The notes under the pieces were generated by a model. That model worked only from the letters and a program-made list of their open reading frames with translations, did not search any database and had not been told where the DNA came from. The position numbers and the translations under genes were made by a program. 12,149 bases of DNA, taken from NCBI GenBank assembly GCA_003514305.1, contig DORE01000250.1:1-12149 (forward strand), given 5' to 3'. This document shows, one piece after another, positions 7,209-12,149 of the stretch (position 1 is its first letter; every line of letters starts with the position of its first letter). This DNA is from Gammaproteobacteria bacterium (GTDB lineage: Bacteria > Pseudomonadota > Gammaproteobacteria > Pseudomonadales > Pseudohongiellaceae).

Positions 7209-7366
7209 CTGAAAGTCAAGTAAGTGCGTTTTGAAGGCATGGACTCTGCCCCATCCGGCTTAATTGCCCTTGGGTCTACAGGCTGTTAGTCCCTACCTCG
7301 AGGCTACTGCATGCCTCTCTTAACTTAAGTGCCTCTGCCGTCTAACCCGGCAGAGGCATTTTTTTT
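7209..7366 (+). ncRNA. Putative small RNA ending in a strong terminator
   Basis: The predicted transcript is about 155-160 bases. AAGTCAAG (7213-7220) pairs with CTTAACTT (7319-7326) at seven of eight positions. Inside it, GGCATG (7236-7241) pairs perfectly with CATGCC (7310-7315), so the body folds as nested stems around a central region of about 68 bases. The separate terminator hairpin follows at 7330-7366. I checked by eye for hallmarks of 6S RNA, SRP RNA (GGAAGGAAGCAGCC), tmRNA and RNase P RNA and found none. There is no plus-strand gene downstream within about 1.3 kb, so a riboswitch is unlikely. The 5' end is uncertain. Existence is inferred from the terminator and folding. Confidence 0.4.
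7330..7366 (+). terminator. Strong intrinsic terminator on the plus strand
   Basis: TGCCTCTGCCG (7330-7340) and CGGCAGAGGCA (7348-7358) form a perfect 11-bp stem with a 7-base loop, followed directly by eight T residues (7359-7366). Read on the minus strand the hairpin is followed by CTTAAGTTAAG, not a T-tract, so it is not a proper terminator for the NHL gene. It is a textbook Rho-independent terminator for a plus-strand transcript. Confidence 0.85.
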
Positions 7367-7434
7367 GGCGGTAACACTTTGTCTACCCACGAAATGAGTT
7401 TGATACAAGTGGATAGATCCTAGCTGGGCTTGGT

Positions 7435-8574
7435 TCAGCTCACCAGACCTGTTATTGCGCGAATTCGATGGTTTTCGCTGTCGGTCACATAAACTACGCC
7501 GCGATAGACACAGACTCCATGTGGTCGATTCAATGAGCAGCTGAGAGTGTCTCCATCTGAGCCATCGCCTCTTTCGCCGCTTCCTAAAACGGTGCTGATC
7601 ACTCCTGAACTGAGCGAAAGGCAACGAATCGTGTGATTTTCCGTGTCAACGATATAGAGGCTATTATCCGCACTGGAATAGGCGATACCTTTGGGTCCAT
7701 TAAATGTTGCGTCCAGACCCGGCCCGCCATCTCCGGTATACCCGCGTTCTCCAGTTCCCGCTATGCGCTGCAGTCGCTCCGCGTTTAAATCCAGTTTAAA
7801 CACAGCGTTGCCCTCACGCAGTACCAGATAAGCATTGCCATCCCTGTCGCAATCTATTGATCGTGGACCGAGCAATGGCGTACCGGACAATATTGCGCTG
7901 TCTGGCGTCGCGGCTCTCACACCGGTGCCGGATAAGGTGGAGATCATGCCCGTTTGGCGACTGACACGCCGTAAACGGTGGTTACCGATGTCACAGATCA
8001 GCAGGTTATTGCGCGAATCAAAGGCAATGCTATGTGGACTGCGCAACTGGCTTAATACGGCTGGGCCGCCATCGCCTGAAAAACCCTCTCCGCCATTGCC
8101 TGCTAGGGTGCTCACAAGGCCAGTTCGTCCGGCGATTCGTCTTACTGCATGGTTGTCCCGCTCCACAACAAAAAGATTGCCCTCAACATCCCACCGAATT
8201 TCGTGTGGCGCTGAGAATGCCGTCTCCAGTGGCCGTCGCGATTCGCTTCGATATCCTGGCTCGCCGGTTCCAGCAATGGTGGAAAGTCTCAGGTTGCTCA
8301 GGTCTAGGCGCCGAATTCGGCCGGTATCCACCTCACAGAAGTAAAGTGCCTCGTCGGGGCCGGGCACCACTCCATAGGGGTTATTGATGGGGGCTTCAAC
8401 GGCAATGCTCCCCTGCTCACCTTCGGACTCATAACCCGCTTCGCCGGTACCGGCGATTGTATCCACTCTTGCGGCTTGTCCCAGAGCGACCGACGGAAAA
8501 CTGCTTGCTAGGGAGGTAAGTGCGAGATTTTGGGCAAAACGTCGGCGGTTCATCCTGGGAAGTGATCTAATCAT
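7435..8574 (-). CDS. Tat-exported NHL-repeat beta-propeller protein
   Basis: A 379-residue protein. NRRRFAQ (residues 9-15) is a twin-arginine motif followed by a hydrophobic stretch and likely cleavage near ALG-Q (about residue 32), so it should be exported folded through Tat. The rest consists of about six NHL blades. Each has a GTGxxGY-type linker, a P[HYK][GSE] turn, a strand ending in a [DE]xx[NT]H-type motif and RIRR/VRR, for example ERDNHAVRR, DIGNHRLRR, DTENHTIRC and DSENHRIRA. Six blades make a complete propeller, usually a protein- or ligand-binding scaffold. No catalytic domain is attached. The start at 8574 has AAGAAG upstream. A second ATG at 8553 would begin one residue before the Tat motif, but AGG lies too close to it. 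The gene diverges from the Tat-exported hydrolase at 8694. Confidence 0.9.
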   Translation of the reverse strand: MIRSLPRMNRRRFAQNLALTSLASSFPSVALGQAARVDTIAGTGEAGYESEGEQGSIAVEAPINNPYGVVPGPDEALYFCEVDTGRIRRLDLSNLRLSTIAGTGEPGYRSESRRPLETAFSAPHEIRWDVEGNLFVVERDNHAVRRIAGRTGLVSTLAGNGGEGFSGDGGPAVLSQLRSPHSIAFDSRNNLLICDIGNHRLRRVSRQTGMISTLSGTGVRAATPDSAILSGTPLLGPRSIDCDRDGNAYLVLREGNAVFKLDLNAERLQRIAGTGERGYTGDGGPGLDATFNGPKGIAYSSADNSLYIVDTENHTIRCLSLSSGVISTVLGSGERGDGSDGDTLSCSLNRPHGVCVYRGVVYVTDSENHRIRAITGLVS

Positions 8575-8617
8575 GATAGTCTTCTTTTGGCAGGAAATTC
8601 ATTGAACTGAGTGTTGT

Positions 8618-8673
8618 TTTTTGTTCTTCCCACAAATACTCTCACATTCTAGCCATTTGAATAAGAACAAAAA
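8618..8673. repeat. Perfect 11-bp inverted repeat in the divergent promoter region
   Basis: TTTTTGTTCTT (8618-8628) and AAGAACAAAAA (8663-8673) are exact reverse complements separated by 34 bases. They lie in the 119-bp region between the divergent NHL and dienelactone hydrolase-like genes. The arms could be two half-sites for a regulator or a bridged operator controlling both genes. A TAGAAT hexamer on the minus strand (8651-8646) lies between the arms and could be a -10 element for the NHL gene. The repeat is seen; the operator role is inferred. Confidence 0.4.
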
Positions 8674-8693
8674 GCAGTAGCAAAGGACTAAAT

Positions 8694-9572
8694 ATGTGTG
8701 ATTTTGAGACTCAGAAAGACGTAGACGAACACTTGAGGAATAATTCGGAACTGTCCAGACGGGAGTTCAATATGCTGGCAACAGGCGCGGGCATGGCAAT
8801 GATTATGCCTTCAATAGCCAGCGCTCAATCGATCTCCGAACGGGCTGTACAGATCCGAACACCGGATGGTGTGGCAGATTGCCACTTCGCTTATCCGTCA
8901 ACCGGCAGCCATGCTGCGGTGCTAGTTTGGCCCGATATTTTGGCATTGCGGCCCGCATTTAAAGAAATGGGCCGGAGACTGGCGCGTGAAGGGTACGCGG
9001 TGCTCACAGTGAACCCTTTCTATCGTGATGCGCGCTCTCCGGTCGTCGGCCGAGGCGCCAGCTTCGGGCAACCTGAAATCAGAAATCTGGTTCTGCCTAT
9101 GGCCAGAAACCTTAGCGCGGATACCCACTTTACTGATGCAAGAACTTTTGCTGCTTGGCTCGATGAGCAGGATGAAGTTGACAGTAGCAAAGGGATTGGC
9201 ACCACAGGCTATTGCATGGGAGGCCCGATGGTGATGCGCACAGTGTCTGCTGTGCCAGAACGCTTCGCTGCGGGAGCAACTTTTCATGGCGGAGGGTTGG
9301 CGACGGCCAGTCCCGACAGTCCCCATTTACTTATACCGGAGACCCGGGCGTCCATGCTTCATTGCGTCGCTGACAATGATGATCAAAATGACCCTCAGGC
9401 GAAGATGACATTGCGTGAGGCCTACGAATCGGCAGGCATCAGCGCTGAAATTGAAGTATATTCTGGCGCCCTACACGGCTGGTGTGCGATTGACTCACAA
9501 GTTTATCATTTGGAACAAGCCGAAAAGGCTTGGGCTCGTTTATTAAACCTGTTCGCTTTGAATCTGGTTTGA
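8694..9572 (+). CDS. Tat-exported dienelactone hydrolase family protein
   Basis: A 292-residue protein. Residues 21-26 (SRREFN) form a twin-arginine motif, preceded by an acidic 20-residue N-terminal extension and followed by a hydrophobic segment ending ASA-Q (cleavage near 44). The mature part is a dienelactone hydrolase-type alpha/beta hydrolase. GYCMGG places nucleophile Cys174, VADNDD offers Asp227 as the acid, and LHGW gives His261. Cys-Asp-His is the classic triad of this family, which hydrolyses lactones such as dienelactone in aromatic degradation. Known family members of that pathway are cytoplasmic, and no aromatic-pathway genes are nearby, so the substrate here is unknown. AAAGGA about eight bases before the ATG is a good ribosome-binding site. 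The gene is divergent from the NHL protein and ends at the bidirectional terminator at 9623. Confidence 0.9.
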   Translation: MCDFETQKDVDEHLRNNSELSRREFNMLATGAGMAMIMPSIASAQSISERAVQIRTPDGVADCHFAYPSTGSHAAVLVWPDILALRPAFKEMGRRLAREGYAVLTVNPFYRDARSPVVGRGASFGQPEIRNLVLPMARNLSADTHFTDARTFAAWLDEQDEVDSSKGIGTTGYCMGGPMVMRTVSAVPERFAAGATFHGGGLATASPDSPHLLIPETRASMLHCVADNDDQNDPQAKMTLREAYESAGISAEIEVYSGALHGWCAIDSQVYHLEQAEKAWARLLNLFALNLV

Positions 9573-9587
9573 TTTGTCGTTAGTAGT

Positions 9588-9612
9588 TGTCAGAGATAAC
9601 TTTTCTCAGACA
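9588..9612 (+). other. Imperfect stem-loop downstream of the dienelactone hydrolase gene
   Basis: TGTCAGAGA (9588-9596) and TCTCAGACA (9604-9612) pair except for one A-A mismatch, with a 7-base loop. It lies just before the stronger terminator at 9623 and may add 3'-end structure to the plus-strand mRNA. Confidence 0.35.
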
Positions 9613-9622
9613 GTCCATGCAA

Positions 9623-9646
9623 AAGCCCGGCGTGCCGGGCTTCTTT
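9623..9646. terminator. Bidirectional terminator between convergent genes
   Basis: AAGCCCGG (9623-9630) and CCGGGCTT (9635-9642) form a perfect 8-bp G+C-rich stem with a CGTG loop. The plus strand continues CTTT, and the minus strand reads four T residues after the same stem. It sits 50 bases after the hydrolase stop and 16 bases beyond the stop of the convergent PD40 gene, so it likely ends both transcripts. Confidence 0.75.
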
Positions 9647-9661
9647 GATGAATTAAACTAT

Positions 9662-10609
9662 TTAGTTTGATTTTGGAATATTTAACTTACTGGTCCAAAA
9701 TATGTCAGCGTCACCAAAACTGCTGTCTTGGCGAGATGAAAACCACGCCATGGTCTCGCCACCCGGCGGCAGAGCCGGACACATGTCTGCGCCAGCGGTA
9801 TTGATCTTGGGCCCAAGATTAAAAGCGGGCTTCCAGCCATTGGTCCCGATAGGGGCAGCACCGTAGATGTCCATGCTGCCAAAGCCTCCGGGACGATTGG
9901 AGGTGAAGTAAACCTGGCCGTCGACATCTTGAGTGAAGTGAAATTCTTCCGCCGCCGTATTGATATTGGGCCCCTGGTTCACCGCATCCCCCCAATCGCC
10001 TCTGCTGTTGGGTTTCACGCAGTAGATGTCTGAGCCGCCATAGCCTCCGGCGCGGCGCGAGGCAAAACATAGCGTTTCACCGTCTTGCAAGACAGCCGGG
10101 CAATGCTCATCTCCCTCGGTGGTGCTGACAGGATCGCCAATCAGCTCCGGTTTTGACCACTCCCCGTTTACCTTTCTGGTGACAAACAGATCATGGTTAT
10201 TGCGAGGAGTGGTGGTGGCCAGTCGATCTGATCGGAAGTAGATCGTGTTGCCGTCCGCGGTAATCCAGGGCTCACGATCGTCACCAAGACGCAAGGGATC
10301 CAAGTCTGTGGCAGGTGGCTGATTAACGGGGATGCCCATATTAACGGGGGTATCCCAAGTGCCGGAATCTGAATTGAAATTCGCGATATACAGATCCTTG
10401 GGGTCTCCGTCAGCGATAGCCATATCCTGGCGGGCGCTGCAATAAACCATGGTACCGTCATCGGCAAAAGACAACTCGCCTTCGGCCCACATGGTGTTGA
10501 TGGGAGCGCCAAAATTGTGGACAGCTAGCTCAATCCAGTTGGATTGTTGGGCGGTGGTGACACTGCTCAAAGCCGCCAGAGCAACAAGCGCAAAGGCGCG
10601 ATAGGTCAT
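9662..10609 (-). CDS. Exported PD40/TolB-like beta-propeller protein
   Basis: A 315-residue protein. A Sec signal peptide ends at TTA20-Q21, so it is periplasmic. The mature part carries PD40-type repeats, each with a DGxTxYFxSxR-like strand and often a GGYGGSDIY-like loop. Examples are ADGNTIYFRSDR, DGETLCFASRRAGGYGGSDIY, DGQVYFTSNRPGGFGSMDIY and GGETMAWFSSRQ...DADIFWT. This is the repeat of TolB-type propellers and of the N-terminal part of some OmpA-linked proteins. There is no TolB N-terminal domain and no OmpA-like peptidoglycan-binding tail, so it is a free propeller, not TolB itself. It probably binds a ligand or partner protein. The strong AAGGAGG at 10616-10622, six bases before the ATG, fixes the start. 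It lies 54 bases after the 10664-11209 gene and is probably co-transcribed with it. Confidence 0.88.
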   Translation of the reverse strand: MTYRAFALVALAALSSVTTAQQSNWIELAVHNFGAPINTMWAEGELSFADDGTMVYCSARQDMAIADGDPKDLYIANFNSDSGTWDTPVNMGIPVNQPPATDLDPLRLGDDREPWITADGNTIYFRSDRLATTTPRNNHDLFVTRKVNGEWSKPELIGDPVSTTEGDEHCPAVLQDGETLCFASRRAGGYGGSDIYCVKPNSRGDWGDAVNQGPNINTAAEEFHFTQDVDGQVYFTSNRPGGFGSMDIYGAAPIGTNGWKPAFNLGPKINTAGADMCPALPPGGETMAWFSSRQDSSFGDADIFWTSKLNIPKSN

Positions 10610-10615
10610 CGTGAT

Positions 10616-10622
10616 CCTCCTT
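10616..10622 (-). promoter_or_regulatory. Strong Shine-Dalgarno for the PD40 gene
   Basis: On the minus strand AAGGAGG lies six bases before the ATG at 10609-10607. It is a near-consensus anti-16S match and supports this start and efficient translation. Confidence 0.75.
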
Positions 10623-10663
10623 TTCTCAATCTTTCAGAATAATCGGTTACGATACTGGCCCGC

Positions 10664-11209
10664 TCAGGATTTTGAAGCGGCGTGAAAAGTCCACCAGTGA
10701 TCAGGGCGTCGAGCGTTTGGGTCAGGTGTTGGATTATATGGTCCTCCGCCAAAACTTTGCAGCTTCATTATCCTGGCGTTCCAGGCGGCGTCCATTCGAG
10801 AAGGCTCCTTCACTCTGTTGAGAAAAACGGGATAGGTGACCCCATTCAGCCGAATTACAGCAGATTTATTGGCATCAACACGTGCAGCCCAGTATTTTTG
10901 TTCACACACTGAGCAACTGAGGTAGAGCTCGCCCTCTGGCGTAGACATGCAGTTGAGATTAATGGAATGAGGGCGAATACCCGCATATATTTGAAGCTGA
11001 CACAGAGGGACTTCGTTGGCAAAAGACCAATCATCAACCGGGCCGTCCGCGGCAGCACCGAATAGGAAGCCTCCCGGCGTTCGTTCGCAGGGGCAAGCCG
11101 CAGAATATATGAGAAAGCCAACAATTCCTGCGGCTAGGACACCAGCGAGTGAAGCACCGACCATCCATCTGCGATCAGTGCTGTTATGCTCAGCGGCACC
11201 TTCGGACAT
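10664..11209 (-). CDS. Membrane-anchored cysteine-rich protein related to the 6570-7106 product
   Basis: The product is 181 residues from MSEGAAEHN. A TDRR basic stretch precedes one membrane helix (about 15-37), so the C-terminal domain should face the periplasm. The domain repeats the motif order of the 6570-7106 protein: GG, DDWSF (59-63), GELYLS (93-98), YW, IRLNGVTYPV (119-128) and RV. That pattern resembles FMN-binding split-barrel proteins. Unlike its relative it has six cysteines after the anchor (39, 41, 70, 87, 99, 102), including CPC and CSVC, suggesting metal binding or disulfides. A longer in-frame start at 11272 exists, but AAGGAGG at 11216-11222 sits six bases before 11209, so 11209 is the start. 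It is the first gene of a probable two-gene operon with the PD40 protein. Function is unknown. Confidence 0.78.
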   Translation of the reverse strand: MSEGAAEHNSTDRRWMVGASLAGVLAAGIVGFLIYSAACPCERTPGGFLFGAAADGPVDDWSFANEVPLCQLQIYAGIRPHSINLNCMSTPEGELYLSCSVCEQKYWAARVDANKSAVIRLNGVTYPVFLNRVKEPSRMDAAWNARIMKLQSFGGGPYNPTPDPNARRPDHWWTFHAASKS

Positions 11210-11215
11210 GATGCT

Positions 11216-11222
11216 CCTCCTT
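11216..11222 (-). promoter_or_regulatory. Strong Shine-Dalgarno that fixes the start at 11209
   Basis: On the minus strand AAGGAGG lies six bases before the ATG at 11209-11207, the same arrangement as at the next gene of the operon. It rules against the upstream in-frame start at 11272, which would place this site inside the coding region. Confidence 0.75.
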
Positions 11223-11320
11223 TCATAAGTTCGCTTTTGACTCTGTCCCGAGATTACCGTATTTAGGAGCAAATCGACACACCTTTGCAGCGCCGCATCG
11301 CTCTGAGTTGAGAATTGGCC

Positions 11321-12149
11321 TCAGACGCCGCCGGTTTCAAGTTCAAATAGTCGTCTGAGGATGCGCCGCCACTGGATATACTGCTCCGCCATTGTCCCAC
11401 TGAGGCCGTGGACCTGCTCATTTAGTTTAAGGATAGCTGGGGCCAATTCCTGGTTGAACCCGGCAGCCAGCTCCTGAAATTCCTGCCGGTAGATCTTACT
11501 CCAGCGATAGCGATTGTAGCGCTGTGTGAACGTTAGATAGCCGCTGCTGCTGCTGAAGAAATCCTGGTTTAAAGGCTGCTCTTCACGACTGACGAGTTGC
11601 TCTTTCTGATCAAAGGAGTGTCGACGCCACATAATATAGGCTTGCACCATTTCGTCGTGCAGAGCGCCGTAATACTCATCAACTGTGTCGATGAACACAT
11701 GATGCCTGACACGCATATCTTCAACTCGAGCCAGCATGGGGTCGTTGTCAGCGGGCAGACTGATTACTTCTAAAAGGCCTTTATCGTTTGTGGTGAGCAT
11801 GTGTCCAAAGGATTCTGGCGACAGGTCGTTCGCGTAGACTAAGGTTGAAACATCGCGAATTGTCTGCAGATCGCTGGCCGAAAGATTGCTTCTGACGGTC
11901 ACCAGGTCATTTCCAATTTTCTCGTAGAGGTCCTGATATGGCTCTTGATGTTCAGAAGGAACAAAGGGCCTTGACGGGGTAAATCGAATATCCTTAGGGT
12001 AATCTGACCGCACTGCTTCATCTCCATAGACAGCGCTTATCCAGTTGCGCCCTGAACTGTCTGCTGCATTAATTTGAACGGCTAGTTCTGTGCCGTTGGA
12101 CCGGAGGATCCTTCCCTGAATCAGCAAATCGACCGATGGATCTGCTTCA
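11321..12149 (-). CDS. Uncharacterised protein, N-terminus beyond the window (partial)
   Basis: The frame is open from the window edge to the TGA at 11321, giving about 275 residues. A TTG at 12127 could be called a start, but the preceding codons read EADPSVD in the same frame and run into the segment DLLIQGRIL without a break, so the true start is probably outside. The visible part begins with a short beta-rich domain (IQGRILRSNGTELAVQINAAD, then GRNWISAVYGDE). A long mostly helical region with many Glu, Arg, Tyr and Trp residues follows (for example YNRYRWSKIYRQEFQELAAGF), ending in YIQWRRILRRLFELETGGV. No membrane helix or active-site motif is visible. The combination resembles envelope proteins of unknown function in marine gammaproteobacteria; this is from general recognition, and a missing signal peptide cannot be checked. 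It may share a transcript with 11209-10664, 111 bases downstream. Confidence 0.7.
   Translation of the reverse strand, partial: EADPSVDLLIQGRILRSNGTELAVQINAADSSGRNWISAVYGDEAVRSDYPKDIRFTPSRPFVPSEHQEPYQDLYEKIGNDLVTVRSNLSASDLQTIRDVSTLVYANDLSPESFGHMLTTNDKGLLEVISLPADNDPMLARVEDMRVRHHVFIDTVDEYYGALHDEMVQAYIMWRRHSFDQKEQLVSREEQPLNQDFFSSSSGYLTFTQRYNRYRWSKIYRQEFQELAAGFNQELAPAILKLNEQVHGLSGTMAEQYIQWRRILRRLFELETGGV

Larger units (their letters stand above)
7107..7434. other. Intergenic region with orphan plus-strand transcript signals
   Basis: Both flanking protein genes run on the minus strand, yet the gap contains plus-strand signals: a possible promoter at 7174-7202, nested complementary segments from 7213 to 7326, and a strong terminator at 7330-7366. 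The minus-strand promoter for the 6570-7106 gene should also lie here, but no convincing -35/-10 pair was found. Poly-T at 7187-7194 follows a weak A/T-rich hairpin (TTTAGC/GCCTAAA). No protein gene is supported. A 16-codon plus-strand frame at 7239-7289 lacks proper ribosome-binding spacing. Confidence 0.5.

Noticed and set aside
7239..7289. 16-codon plus-strand frame inside the putative small RNA
   Set aside because: The only purine-rich site (GAAGG) sits one base before the ATG, too close for initiation, and the peptide has no notable feature.
7835..8387. Long plus-strand open frames across the NHL gene
   Set aside because: They lie antisense to a clear six-blade propeller and their products are Arg/Pro-rich with no domain; they are a by-product of the codon use of the real gene.

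Overview
The window looks like a stretch of chromosome from an environmental, probably marine, gammaproteobacterium of moderate G+C content. The basis is protein style only: a stand-alone HNH endonuclease family, a secreted large alpha/beta hydrolase, a parallel beta-helix lipoprotein and Tat-exported NHL and dienelactone hydrolase proteins are typical of that group. No rRNA, tRNA, CRISPR array, insertion sequence, integrase or phage gene was seen.

Layout. Positions 1-178 hold the 3' end of a short-chain dehydrogenase, closed by a 10-bp stem-loop. Positions 314-940 (+) encode an unrecognised exported protein with a C-terminal membrane anchor. An HNH endonuclease (1201-1752, +) and an EamA/DMT transporter (1875-2807, +) follow. 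A secreted 664-residue alpha/beta hydrolase (2934-4928, +) ends the plus-strand block at a weak terminator. On the minus strand, 7106-6570 (membrane-anchored domain, probably split-barrel) and 6494-5277 (beta-helix lipoprotein) form a likely two-gene operon. The 328-bp gap 7107-7434 holds a strong plus-strand terminator with no plus-strand protein gene before it, which suggests an unannotated small RNA. A Tat-exported NHL propeller (8574-7435, -) and a Tat-exported dienelactone hydrolase-like protein (8694-9572, +) diverge from a 119-bp intergenic region containing a perfect 11-bp inverted repeat. A hairpin at 9623-9646 separates the hydrolase from a second minus-strand operon: 11209-10664 (cysteine-rich relative of the 6570-7106 protein) and 10609-9662 (PD40/TolB-like propeller). 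The last gene, 11321-12149 (-), is cut by the window edge.

How it fits together. Most products carry export signals: Sec signals (314, 2934, 9662), a lipobox (5277), Tat signals (7435, 8694) or a single N-terminal anchor (6570, 10664). The window therefore mainly encodes cell-envelope and periplasmic functions, with two secreted hydrolases and several propeller or helix scaffold proteins. No coherent named pathway can be read from it. I did not find a clear new defence or mobile system. The best leads are the orphan plus-strand terminator transcript, the divergent Tat pair and the two related membrane-anchored proteins.
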